57,559 nt of DNA from Reyranella sp. (lineage in GTDB: Bacteria > Pseudomonadota > Alphaproteobacteria > Reyranellales > Reyranellaceae): NCBI RefSeq assembly GCF_017305915.1, contig NZ_JAFKJN010000040.1, forward strand, positions 1-57,559. Direction: 5' to 3'. Under the pieces are notes generated by a model. The model made no database searches. It saw only the letters and a list, made by a program, of their open reading frames with translations, and was not told the DNA's origin. Made by a program: the position numbers and the translations under genes. This document shows, piece by piece, positions 1-7,391 of the stretch. Every line of letters starts with the position of its first letter. The first letter of the stretch is position 1.

Positions 1-210
1 GGCACCATCGGCAGCCAGTATGTCGAGCGCAACGTCAACTACGGCATCCCCAACAACGACTATTGGGACTGGCAGCTCGGCGCAACCGTCACCGTCTACG
101 GCGTCGACCTGACGCTGGCCTATATCGGCACCAACATCGACCAGGCCGGATGCCTCAACACCCTCAACTGCGAGGACCGCGTCGTCTTCTCCGTCAGCAA
201 GACGTTCTAG
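1..210 (+). CDS. TorF-family putative porin, C-terminal fragment
   Basis: The window opens inside this reading frame, so only the last 69 residues are present. They end in VSKTF, with the terminal aromatic residue typical of outer-membrane beta-barrels. The segments DYWDWQLGATVTVYGVDLTLAYIG, C-x6-C and RVVFSVSKTF match the end of TorF-family (TIGR02001-type) putative porins as I know the family. It would be an outer-membrane protein with a signal peptide upstream of the window. The assignment rests on the tail only. The next gene starts about 100 bases on with its own ribosome binding site, so operon membership is unclear. Confidence 0.7.
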   Translation, partial: GTIGSQYVERNVNYGIPNNDYWDWQLGATVTVYGVDLTLAYIGTNIDQAGCLNTLNCEDRVVFSVSKTF

Positions 211-307
211 GTTCCTATGACGCGGCTATGACGGCGGGCCTGCAGCCGTCTCGAACGCCTATGTGGCAATTCCCACAATGACGGCTCCTCAAGGAGAGAA
301 CGCCGTC

Positions 308-772
308 ATGACCGTTATGTCCGAAGCGCTTGCAGAAGGCGAACCCCCATCTCCCCCCTTGGTCGCCGATGCACGCTGCGCCGCGCTCGTCGAGCGCGTC
401 TGGGCCGTCGCCCATCTGCGCCCATCCGCGCATGTCGCCATCATCGGGCGCCGCACGCTCCCTCTCGTCCTCGAGTTCCTCAAGCGCGGCTGCAGCGCGG
501 TGCGCAGCCTGCATCCCGGCGCCCCCGCGCCGGACTGCGAAGCCGCCCAGCTCGCCTGGATCGTCGATGTCGGCGACGGCGAGCTCGACGACGCCCTGCG
601 CGCCGCGCGCGCGCGCGCCGGCAACAACGGCCGCGTGATCGTCGAAGGCGCGGCCACCCTGCCCCGGGTCCGCGACCGCGCCGTCGCCCAGGGCCTCGAT
701 GTCGTCTCGTTCGACCATGTCGCCTCGCGCGTCGTGCTGGCGACCGTCCATCGGCCGGCAATGGCCGCCTGA
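308..772 (+). CDS. hypothetical protein (Rossmann-like)
   Basis: The product has 154 residues and is not recognised. ATG at 308 is preferred over the in-frame ATG at 263 because AAGGAG lies at 291-296. Residues from about 35 to the end alternate hydrophobic strands and helices (HVAIIGRRTLPLVLEFLKRG, LAWIVDVGDGELDDAL, GRVIVEG), like a degenerate Rossmann or SAM-methyltransferase fold. No intact cofactor motif is visible. It stops 11 bases before the dapA-like gene and shares its direction, so the two are probably co-transcribed. A function cannot be assigned. Confidence 0.6.
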   Translation: MTVMSEALAEGEPPSPPLVADARCAALVERVWAVAHLRPSAHVAIIGRRTLPLVLEFLKRGCSAVRSLHPGAPAPDCEAAQLAWIVDVGDGELDDALRAARARAGNNGRVIVEGAATLPRVRDRAVAQGLDVVSFDHVASRVVLATVHRPAMAA

Positions 773-783
773 AGGAGAGAGTC

Positions 784-1734
784 ATGTCCGTCAGAACCTT
801 CGCCCTGCGCGGCGTCGGTGTGGCGCTGCCCACGCCCTACCGCTTCGGCAGCGTCGACTTCGACGCCTTCGAGGGGCTGTGCCATCGCGCGATCGAGCGC
901 GGCGTCGCCACGCTGGTGCCGTGCGGCACCACCGGCGAAGCGGCGCTGCTCACCCTGGCCGAGCAGCGGCGGCTGATCGCGACCGCGGTCGCCGCCGCGC
1001 GCGGCCGCGTGCCGGTGATCGCCGGCGCCGGCAGCAACAACACCGCGACCGCCGTCGAGCTCGCCTCAGCGGCCGAGGATGCCGGCGCGGCGGCGCTGCT
1101 GTGCGTCACGCCGGCTTACCTGAAGCCGACCCAGACCGGCGTCATTGCCCACTTCACCGCGATCCACGAGGCAGTGCGCATCCCGCTGATCCTCTACGAC
1201 GTTCCGTCGCGCACCGCCTGCCCGCTGAGCGACCTGTCGGTGAGGCGGCTCGCCAACCTGCCGCGCGTCATCGGCCTGAAGGACGCCACGGCGGAGGTGC
1301 CGCGCGTCGGCCGCCTGCGCCGCCGCCTCGGCCGCGAGTTCCTGCTGCTGTCGGGCGACGACGCGACCCAGTCGCCGTACCGCGCCGCCGGCGGCGACGG
1401 CTGCATCTCGGTCACCGCCAACGTCGTGCCGGCGCTCGTCGCGGCGCTGCATCGCGCCCACGACCGCCGGCAGCCCGACGAGATCGAGCGCCTCGACCGC
1501 ATCCTGCGGCCGCTCCATGCCGCGCTGTTCCTCGAGCCCAACCCGATCCCGCTGAAGCGCGCGCTGCATCGCCTGAAGCTGATGCAGGACGGCCTGCGCC
1601 TGCCGCTGACGCCGATGACGCCGCAGGCCGAGCGCCATCTGGCGGCCGTGCTGGAGCGCATCACGCCGGCCGAGCAGATCGAGGCCGCGCGCTTCGCAGC
1701 GGCCCACCCCCTGATCGCGCCGCGGGCCGCATGA
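784..1734 (+). CDS. dapA: dihydrodipicolinate synthase family protein
   Basis: This 316-residue protein is a DapA/NAL-superfamily (beta/alpha)8 aldolase. In DapA the reaction condenses pyruvate with aspartate semialdehyde for lysine and diaminopimelate synthesis in the cytoplasm. Visible motifs are GTTGE (48-52), GAGSNNT (81-87), the catalytic Tyr138 in YDVPSRT with its Arg, the Schiff-base Lys166 in GLKDAT, and NPIPLK near the C-terminus. AAGGAGAG lies just before the ATG. The C-terminus is about 20 residues longer than usual. The YDVPSRT arginine favours DapA over the other aldolases of this superfamily, but there are no other lysine genes nearby. Confidence 0.85.
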   Translation: MSVRTFALRGVGVALPTPYRFGSVDFDAFEGLCHRAIERGVATLVPCGTTGEAALLTLAEQRRLIATAVAAARGRVPVIAGAGSNNTATAVELASAAEDAGAAALLCVTPAYLKPTQTGVIAHFTAIHEAVRIPLILYDVPSRTACPLSDLSVRRLANLPRVIGLKDATAEVPRVGRLRRRLGREFLLLSGDDATQSPYRAAGGDGCISVTANVVPALVAALHRAHDRRQPDEIERLDRILRPLHAALFLEPNPIPLKRALHRLKLMQDGLRLPLTPMTPQAERHLAAVLERITPAEQIEAARFAAAHPLIAPRAA

Positions 1735-1871
1735 TGCGTATCCCTCTTCACATGACGGGCCTCGTCCTCTTGGCAGGGGTCGTCGTTTTCGTGCGGACCT
1801 TCGGCTTCGAATACTTCCACGGCGGTCACACCGCCGTGGACGAGCTCACCCGCCTGCTGCTCGGCAGCTAG
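1731..1871 (+). CDS. small single-pass membrane protein (46 aa)
   Basis: This small ORF overlaps the dapA-like stop codon through ATGATG, a layout that suggests translational coupling. Residues 8-26 (MTGLVLLAGVVVFVRTFGF) form one hydrophobic segment, and the rest is short and polar (HGGHTAVDELTRLLLGS). No family is recognised. Support is the coupled start, the hydrophobic design and the closeness of the next small ORF at 1875. Chance occurrence in GC-rich DNA cannot be excluded. Confidence 0.4.
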   Translation: MMRIPLHMTGLVLLAGVVVFVRTFGFEYFHGGHTAVDELTRLLLGS

Positions 1872-1874
1872 ACG

Positions 1875-2081
1875 ATGTATCCGATATTGGCGCTCCAGGC
1901 GGCGGCCGTGGGGCTGGCCCTCCTGGTCACGTGTCCCGACCGGCCGGTTGCGACGGTGCGGAACGAACCGCAACACGCCGTGCGCGCGCCCGCGCCGTCC
2001 GAGACTTCGCGGATGCGCTGCCGGCTCTATTTCGGCTGCACGCCGACCACGATCGACTCGAAGTCCGGCTACTCGCAGTAG
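1875..2081 (+). CDS. small putatively exported protein (68 aa)
   Basis: It starts three bases after the preceding 46-residue ORF. The N-terminus (MYPILALQAAAVGLALLVTC) is a hydrophobic signal- or anchor-like stretch. It is followed by a polar region and a C-terminal segment RCRLYFGCTPTTIDSKSGYSQ with two cysteines, which could form a disulphide if exported. No family is recognised. Its end overlaps the end of the convergent membrane-protein gene by 13 bases. Confidence 0.4.
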   Translation: MYPILALQAAAVGLALLVTCPDRPVATVRNEPQHAVRAPAPSETSRMRCRLYFGCTPTTIDSKSGYSQ

Positions 2082-2437
2082 GGCGCGATCGCCGCGACCA
2101 GCAGCCAGGTCATCGCCATGTCGAAGGCGGAGATCCGCCGCGGCTCCCGCATGACATTCAACGCATCCTGCGCTTCGGCAACGCCGGCACGCCGCAGGCC
2201 CCGCAACATGCCCAGCGCGACGAAGTGCATCGTCGCCAGCATGACGGCCGACATCGCCGCAAAACCGCGGACCACTTCGGCAGGCCTCGGCAGGCTCTGG
2301 GCCGCCGCCAGCATCAGCATCACGAGGACGCCGTACAAGCCGAGCGCCCGCAGGTTGCCGGGGCCGAGCGGCCGCTGTGACCAGCGCTTGAGCTCGGCGC
2401 CGACCCGTCGGGCTTCGTCCTGGGAGAGGCTGCGCAT
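2069..2437 (-). CDS. small integral membrane protein, unknown function
   Basis: The product has 122 residues and probably three membrane segments: residues 31-48 (LGLYGVLVMLMLAAAQSL), 58-78 (GFAAMSAVMLATMHFVALGML) and 105-120 (FDMAMTWLLVAAIAPYC). The N-terminal 25 residues are charged and cytoplasmic in character. I do not recognise the family. It is transcribed toward the two small ORFs and away from secF. Its 5' end lies 15 bases from the left arm of a long inverted repeat, so its promoter must lie in or beyond that repeat. Confidence 0.55.
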   Translation of the reverse strand: MRSLSQDEARRVGAELKRWSQRPLGPGNLRALGLYGVLVMLMLAAAQSLPRPAEVVRGFAAMSAVMLATMHFVALGMLRGLRRAGVAEAQDALNVMREPRRISAFDMAMTWLLVAAIAPYCE

Positions 2438-2452
2438 GCGGCGATCATGCGA

Positions 2453-2562
2453 AGCCGGCGCATAGGAATTCCAGAGGGGAAACCGCCTCCGTTCATAGGA
2501 ACGCCCTTATCGATCACTGGCATCGGCCACTGGCATCGATATGGAATTCCTATGCGCCGGCT
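2453..2562. repeat. 110-bp element with 21-bp perfect inverted repeats
   Basis: The left arm at 2453-2473 and right arm at 2542-2562 are perfect reverse complements over 21 bases (core GCATAGGAATTCC). Inside lie two direct copies of CACTGGCATCG (2515-2525 and 2528-2538) and another TTCATAGGAA. The motif ATAGGAATT occurs again twice just after secF (3753-3773), so secF is bracketed by related sequence. This could be a miniature mobile element or a large cruciform. It occupies the whole divergent promoter region. Confidence 0.75.
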
Positions 2563-2578
2563 CGCTATATGCCCACGG

Positions 2579-3748
2579 ATGCTCTGGCGTCCACGGCGCA
2601 TCGTCCCCGCACACACCACCTTCGACTTCCTCGGCAAGCGCCGGCTCGCCCTGGTGCTATCGACCGCGATCAACGTCGCGGCGCTGCTCGCGGTGGCCTT
2701 CGTCGGCCTCAACTTCGGCATCGATTTCGAGGGCGGCATCGCCATGCAGGTGCGCGCCAGGCAGGGCGCCGCCCAGCTCGACGAGCTGCGCAGCACGGTG
2801 GGCGGCCTCGGCGTCGGCGAGGTCTCGCTGCAGGAGTTCGGCGATCCGAACACGGCGCTGATCCGCATCCCGCGTCAGGACGGCGGCGCGCACTGCGTCG
2901 GCGGCGCCGAGAAGGTGATGCAGAGGCGCGCCGGCGCGGGCTGGCAGGTGAAGCCCGGCCGGTCCGGAACGGGCGACGTGGGCTTCAGCTCGCCATCGAC
3001 GCTCGACACCGCCGGGTGGCGCGACGCGGTGAGCCGCGTCGGCCTCACCGTCCAGGAGCGCCAGCTGCCGCGCGGCGCGTCGAACGCGGCGAACATCGAC
3101 ATGTCGCCCGAGCAGCGGGCGGAATGGTGCCAGCAGGTCGCGATCAAGCTGGTCGAGGATGCGATCGGCGGGCGCTACGACATCCGCAGCACCGAATCGG
3201 TCGGCCCCAAGGTCGGCGAGGAGCTGATGCACGACGGCGTCCTCGCCGCGCTCGCCACCCTGGCGGCGATCGGCGCCTATGTCTGGCTCCGCTACGAATG
3301 GCAGTTCGCCGCCGGCGCGCTGATCGCCATGCTGCACGACCTGATCTCGACGCTGGGCATCTTCGTGATCTTCCAGCTCGACTTCAGCCTGACGGCTCTG
3401 GCCGCGATCCTCACCATCGCCGGCTACTCGATCAACGACAAGGTGGTGATCTTCGACCGCGTGCGCGAGAACATGCGGCGTTACAAGAAGATGGAGCTGA
3501 TCGAGCTGCTGAACCTCAGCATCAACGAGGCTCTGGCGCGCACGCTGATGACCTCGAGCACGGTGTTCGTCGCGGTGGCCGCGCTGGTGCTGTTCGCCGG
3601 CCCGGCGCTCTACAGCTTTTCAGTCGCCATGCTGTGGGGCGTCTTCGTCGGCACCTATTCCTCGATCTGGATCGCCTGCGCCGGGCTCGTCTACATGAAG
3701 CTGCGACCCGAGCAGATGAGCCTCGCCCCGGTCGGCGAAACGCCGTGA
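2579..3748 (+). CDS. secF: SecF-family translocase subunit, stand-alone, enlarged periplasmic domain
   Basis: SecF works with SecD in the inner membrane, using proton motive force to help pull preproteins out of SecYEG. ATG at 2579 gives MLWRPRRIVPAHTTFDFLGKRR, the usual SecF start. Upstream starts would translate the inverted repeat. Other landmarks are LNFGIDFEGG (44-53), SVGPKVGEEL (207-216) and GYSINDKVVIFDRVRENM (282-299), with about six membrane helices. The product has 389 residues against roughly 300-320 usually. The excess is about 70 residues in the first periplasmic region (about 100-205), which also carries extra cysteines. No secD is adjacent, and the neighbours are unrelated. 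No clear ribosome binding site is visible. Confidence 0.85.
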   Translation: MLWRPRRIVPAHTTFDFLGKRRLALVLSTAINVAALLAVAFVGLNFGIDFEGGIAMQVRARQGAAQLDELRSTVGGLGVGEVSLQEFGDPNTALIRIPRQDGGAHCVGGAEKVMQRRAGAGWQVKPGRSGTGDVGFSSPSTLDTAGWRDAVSRVGLTVQERQLPRGASNAANIDMSPEQRAEWCQQVAIKLVEDAIGGRYDIRSTESVGPKVGEELMHDGVLAALATLAAIGAYVWLRYEWQFAAGALIAMLHDLISTLGIFVIFQLDFSLTALAAILTIAGYSINDKVVIFDRVRENMRRYKKMELIELLNLSINEALARTLMTSSTVFVAVAALVLFAGPALYSFSVAMLWGVFVGTYSSIWIACAGLVYMKLRPEQMSLAPVGETP

Positions 3749-3751
3749 CAA

Positions 3752-3774
3752 TATAGGAATTTCATAGGAATTTT
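3752..3774. repeat. tandem ATAGGAATTT direct repeat downstream of secF
   Basis: Two adjacent copies of ATAGGAATTT separated by one base sit between secF and kup. The same core forms the arms of the inverted-repeat element upstream of secF. The region 3749-3893 between the two genes otherwise shows no clear promoter or terminator. Confidence 0.6.
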
Positions 3775-3893
3775 GGTGCGGCGGCGCCCCCGTTCGAGTT
3801 TCACGGGAATCGGGGTTGACCCGGGCCGGACCGGGCGCAATACCCCCGCGCCGTGCCATCTGTCCGGCACGCGAGAAGGGGCGCACACTTTTC

Positions 3894-5786
3894 ATGGCTG
3901 TCGAGGTACTGCCGCAGCGGGCTGGCCGCAGTCGGACTGCGAAGCTCACCCTGGCCGCCCTCGGCGTGGTGTTCGGCGACATCGGCACCAGCCCGCTCTA
4001 CACGGTCAAGGAATGCTTCAGCGAGTTCACCGGGCTGAAGCCGGTGCCGCAGGACGTGCTCGGCATCCTGTCGCTGATCACCTGGGCGCTGATCGTCATC
4101 GTGACGCTGAAGTACGTCGTGGTGGTGATGCGCGCCGACAACCGCGGCGAGGGCGGCGTGCTCGCCCTGATGGCGCTGGTCTCGCGCCGCGCGGAGATCG
4201 GCCCGCGACGACGCAACCTCTACATCATGCTGGGCATGGCGGGTGCCGCGCTGTTTTACGGCGACTGCCTGCTCACGCCGGCGATCTCGGTGCTGAGCGC
4301 CGTCGAGGGCCTGAACGTCGCCACACCGGCCTTCGAGCCGCTGGTCGTGCCGATCGCTTTGGGCGTCATCGTCGCCCTGTTCGCCGTCCAGCATCACGGC
4401 ACGGCCGGCGTCGGCCGCTGGTTCGGGCCGATCATGCTGATCTGGTTCCTGGTGCTGGCGGTGCTGGGCCTGATGCATATCGGCCAGGCGCCGCAGATCC
4501 TGCTGGCGCTGTCGCCGCTCGAGGCCGTCGATTTCGCGATCCGCCACAAGTTCGTCGCCTTCGTGGCACTCGGCGCGGTCACGCTCGCCGTCACCGGCGC
4601 CGAGGCGCTCTACGCCGATATGGGCCATTTCGGCGCCCAGCCGATCCGCCGCGCTTGGCTCGGCCTCGTGCTGCCGTCGCTGCTCGCCAACTATTACGGC
4701 CAGGGCGCGCTGCTGATGAGCGACCCGACGGCGCTGGAGAATCCTTTCTTCCGGCTGGCGCCGGACTGGATGCTCTACCCGCTGGTGGCTTTGGCGACGG
4801 CGGCCACCGTCATCGCCTCGCAGGCCACGATCTCCGGCGCCTTCTCGATGGCGCAGCAGGCGGCGCTGCTGGGCCTCAGCCCGCGCATCCGCATCCAGCA
4901 CACTTCGGCCAGCGAGTTCGGGCAGATCTACGTGCCGGCGGTGAACTGGATGCAGCTCGTCGGCGTGGTGGCGCTGGTGCTCGCCTTCCGCTCGTCGACC
5001 AACCTCGCCGCCGCCTACGGCATCGCGGTGACCGGCACCATGCTGGTCACCACCCTGCTGGTGTTCGTGCTGGCGGTGCGCGCCTGGAAGTGGAGCTGGC
5101 CGCTGGCGATCGGCGTGCTCGGCTGCTTCATGGCGATCGATCTCATCCTGTTCTCGGCCAACATGGTGAAGTTCGTGCAGGGCGGCTGGGTGCCGCTGGT
5201 GCTCGCCATCGCGATCTTCACCGCGATGTGGACCTGGCTGAAGGGCCGCCTCGCCGTTGCCGCGCGCGAGAACGAAGGCGCGCTGCCGCTGGAAACCTTG
5301 CTCGGCAGCATCAACCCGGGCCGCGTCCACCGCCCGCAGGGCACGGCCGTCTATCTCACCGCCTTCGCCGGCAACGCGCCCAACTGCCTGCTGCACAACC
5401 TCAAGCACAACGAGGTGCTGCACGAGCAGGTCGTGCTGCTCACCGTCGAGGTGCCCGACGAGCCCTACGTGCCGCCCAACGACCGCGCGCGCATCCGCCA
5501 TTTCGGCAAGGGTGTGCACCATGTCGTGCTGCGCTACGGCTTCATGGAGCAGCCCGACGTGCCGCGCGATCTGCTGCCGCTCGCCGAGCGCGGCGTGCCG
5601 GTCGAGCCGATGCGCACGTCGTACTTCATCGGCCGCAACAGCTTCGTCGCCGCCGAACGGCCGTTGCTGCCGCGCTGGCAGGAGAAGCTGTTCCTGGTGC
5701 TGGCGCGGCTCGCTTCGAGCGCCGGCGACTTCTTCCAGTTGCCGCACAATCGCGTGGTCGAGCTCGGCAGCCGCATCGAGATCTGA
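3894..5786 (+). CDS. kup: KUP-family potassium uptake protein
   Basis: This 630-residue inner-membrane protein belongs to the KUP/HAK/KT K+/H+ symporter family. The start at 3894 gives MAVEVLPQRAG followed by the family signature LAALGVVFGDIGTSPLYTVKECF. An upstream ATG at 3816 would add a low-complexity Arg/Pro leader. About twelve hydrophobic helices run to residue 450. Signature stretches include NRGEGGVLAL, GDCLLTPAISVLSAVEG, TGAEALYADMGHFG and NYYGQGALL. The hydrophilic C-terminal domain ends at HNRVVELGSRIEI. It stands alone, ahead of dispersed-repeat copy A. Confidence 0.95.
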   Translation: MAVEVLPQRAGRSRTAKLTLAALGVVFGDIGTSPLYTVKECFSEFTGLKPVPQDVLGILSLITWALIVIVTLKYVVVVMRADNRGEGGVLALMALVSRRAEIGPRRRNLYIMLGMAGAALFYGDCLLTPAISVLSAVEGLNVATPAFEPLVVPIALGVIVALFAVQHHGTAGVGRWFGPIMLIWFLVLAVLGLMHIGQAPQILLALSPLEAVDFAIRHKFVAFVALGAVTLAVTGAEALYADMGHFGAQPIRRAWLGLVLPSLLANYYGQGALLMSDPTALENPFFRLAPDWMLYPLVALATAATVIASQATISGAFSMAQQAALLGLSPRIRIQHTSASEFGQIYVPAVNWMQLVGVVALVLAFRSSTNLAAAYGIAVTGTMLVTTLLVFVLAVRAWKWSWPLAIGVLGCFMAIDLILFSANMVKFVQGGWVPLVLAIAIFTAMWTWLKGRLAVAARENEGALPLETLLGSINPGRVHRPQGTAVYLTAFAGNAPNCLLHNLKHNEVLHEQVVLLTVEVPDEPYVPPNDRARIRHFGKGVHHVVLRYGFMEQPDVPRDLLPLAERGVPVEPMRTSYFIGRNSFVAAERPLLPRWQEKLFLVLARLASSAGDFFQLPHNRVVELGSRIEI

Positions 5787-5794
5787 TCTTCCCG

Positions 5795-6262
5795 CGCGTG
5801 ATCGATTGAGCTCCGTCCGGCGGGCCGGCCTGCCCGCCCGCCCGCCGCGAGTCCACAAGAGTCCACTCGGGTGTGGACCGGTTCGATGCCGATGGCATCG
5901 GCATTTCCGGCCCGGAGTCCACGAATCCGCCGACTCAGGGGGGCCCCTGAAAAAACACTCTATCCAGAGTCCCGGCAGAGCCGCGCGCAGGCAGCGGGCG
6001 GCCCATGCGGGAATGGTCGTGACATAGCGCATCATCATGCGCGCCACCCTGCCTCAGGGCGCGTCCAACACCTATTATGGGCAATGGAACGCGCACATCC
6101 TTAAGCAAACGCAGGCGAATCGACCGTTCCATTGCCCATAAAGACGTCAGCCGCGAGCGCAAAATGGGGGCCGTCGATGCGCGGAATGCATTTTCCCCAC
6201 AAATCGTGGCTCGGCCGCGGAAAAATTTACGCCAGCCCGAAAAAGAAATTTTCAGGAGAGCC
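5795..6262. repeat. dispersed non-coding repeat, copy A (~470 bp)
   Basis: This stretch fills the gap between convergent genes. It closely matches 54084-54557 in the same orientation and, in part, 34258-34510 inverted. It starts at GAGCTCCGTCCGGCGGG and includes the palindrome ATGCCGATGGCATCGGCAT. Its strongest structure is a perfect 17-bp hairpin, arms 6075-6091 and 6125-6141, with core TTATGGGCAATGGAACG and a 33-base loop. Reading frames through it are not conserved, because A and B differ by a one-base indel in an A-run near 5950. I take it as non-coding, either a structured RNA or a miniature mobile element. Confidence 0.85.
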
Positions 6263-6266
6263 AGGT

Positions 6267-6518
6267 TTAGGCGTCGAAGCCCGACAGGCAGAGGGCGCCG
6301 CTCATCGGCGGCCGATGCCCCTGCCCCAAAAGATCGCCGAGCCGCGCGAAGATGCGGCCCGCTTCGGCGCAGCCGACATCGTCGGCCACCGCTTCGGCGG
6401 CGATGTTCAGCAACGCATTGCCCGCGAGGTCGCGGCAGCTTTCGGGAAGCTGCTCGACCGCTTCGGCGATCAGCTCCATGGCCTGCTTGAGGTTGGCCAG
6501 ACGCTCGCGATCGGTCAT
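6267..6518 (-). CDS. hypothetical protein (83 aa)
   Basis: The start overlaps the stop of the upstream gene by ATGA, so the two are translationally coupled. The product begins MTDRERLANLKQAMELIAEAVEQLPESC and is mainly helical, with alanine- and leucine-rich amphipathic helices and no membrane segment. A longer in-frame start would read an Arg/Ala-rich leader that overlaps the upstream gene completely. The family is not recognised. Because its partner diverges from the haem operon, this pair may share iron-dependent control, but that is inference. Confidence 0.6.
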   Translation of the reverse strand: MTDRERLANLKQAMELIAEAVEQLPESCRDLAGNALLNIAAEAVADDVGCAEAGRIFARLGDLLGQGHRPPMSGALCLSGFDA

Positions 6519-7015
6519 CAGTTCAACCGCGCGCCCGGCTCGCCCGGCGCCGGCGCGAGATGCAGGCCGGCCTGCGCGAGCGCCGTCGCAAACGCCTTCA
6601 GTCGAATGCCGGCGACGCGCGACGCCGTCGGCGCCATCAGCAGCTCGAGCGACGCCATCATCGGCCCGTCGTGATCGCTCTGTGCCAGGCCGCACAGCGC
6701 GACCAGGGTCGCCTCGTCGCGGCTGACCATCGCGCAGGTCGGCAGATGGATGTCGATCGCGCGGCGCGCGCCGAACAGAAACGCATCCATCGCGATCGCG
6801 AAGTCGGGCAGCACCTCGATCAGGCCGGCCAACTTGAATCCTTCGTGCAAGGGCGAGCCTTCGACCGGCAGCGCACGTTCATGCTGCCACTGCCGCATCG
6901 CCCACAGCACGAAGCGCTCGCTGATGGGCAGGCCGCAGGGACAACCGGGGCGACCGCAGCCGGTCGTGAGCCGGTTTGGAGAGTGGTTAAGCCTCTGTTC
7001 TGACGAGCTTTCCAT
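6518..7015 (-). CDS. hypothetical cysteine-motif protein, divergent from hemP
   Basis: The product has 165 residues. Near the N-terminus is the compact motif GCGRPGCPCGLP (19-30), with three cysteines that could bind a metal or Fe-S cluster. The rest is an alpha/beta-looking cytoplasmic domain with no membrane segments. GGTGAGG lies just before the ATG. It is the first gene of a two-gene unit with the 83-residue protein. It faces hemP head-to-head across 89 bases that contain a Fur-like palindrome. No function is recognised. Confidence 0.6.
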   Translation of the reverse strand: MESSSEQRLNHSPNRLTTGCGRPGCPCGLPISERFVLWAMRQWQHERALPVEGSPLHEGFKLAGLIEVLPDFAIAMDAFLFGARRAIDIHLPTCAMVSRDEATLVALCGLAQSDHDGPMMASLELLMAPTASRVAGIRLKAFATALAQAGLHLAPAPGEPGARLN

Positions 7016-7065
7016 GGCCTCACCGAGTGTTGATCGCGCTTGACAGGTGCGCCCATTTTATGCGA

Positions 7066-7082
7066 TTGCGAATCACTCGCAA
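7066..7082. promoter_or_regulatory. Fur-like operator in the hemP divergent promoter
   Basis: The sequence TTGCGA-ATCAC-TCGCAA is a perfect 6-bp dyad with a 5-bp spacer. It resembles the TTGCGAATNNTTCGCAA-type Fur boxes known in alphaproteobacteria. A TTGACA hexamer at 7040-7045 lies upstream, so the dyad would overlap the -10 region of a rightward promoter. It sits 23 bases before hemP and could also affect the leftward gene pair. Confidence 0.55.
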
Positions 7083-7104
7083 CTGATTTGGGGAAGGAGC
7101 GACA

Positions 7105-7281
7105 ATGAATCACCAGCCGCGCGTTGTGCGGGCGGCCGAGCCTGACCCGTCGGGAGTGGCGCCGCTCGTCGTCGACAGCGTCACCTTGATGGCCGGACGC
7201 CGCGAGCTCCTGATTCGGCACGGCGACGACGTCTATCGCCTGCGTGTCACCGCTTCGAACAAGCTCATCCTCACCAAGTAA
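7105..7281 (+). CDS. hemP: HemP/HmuP-family hemin uptake protein
   Basis: The product has 58 residues. Its C-terminal half, SVTLMAGRRELLIRHGDDVYRLRVTASNKLILTK, matches the HemP family pattern of a short beta-rich domain ending in GKLILTK-like sequence. HemP proteins head haem-uptake operons and, in some rhizobia and Burkholderia relatives, act as activators of the haem receptor gene. AAGGAG lies just before the ATG. It follows a Fur-like box and precedes the receptor gene by 110 bases, which include an imperfect hairpin (CCGGGGAG/CTCCTCGG) near 7292-7312. Confidence 0.88.
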   Translation: MNHQPRVVRAAEPDPSGVAPLVVDSVTLMAGRRELLIRHGDDVYRLRVTASNKLILTK

Positions 7282-7391
7282 CAACACCAACCGCCGGGGA
7301 GATTGCTCCTCGGTCGATCTGCCCAGCCCGCCGGTCCCGCGAGGGACTCACCGCCAGCCAGGCCTCCTTTCCGATTTGGGGACCTCTGGCC

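Noticed and set aside
2447..2578. A longer SecF N-terminus starting inside the inverted repeat
   Set aside because: The extra 44 residues translate the palindrome and do not resemble SecF. ATG 2579 gives the normal family start.
5935..6162. A minus-strand ORF in repeat A with a similar frame in repeat B (MERSIRLRLLKD and onward)
   Set aside because: The similarity is due to the repeat. A one-base indel between copies shifts the frame, and copy C does not keep it, so coding is unlikely.
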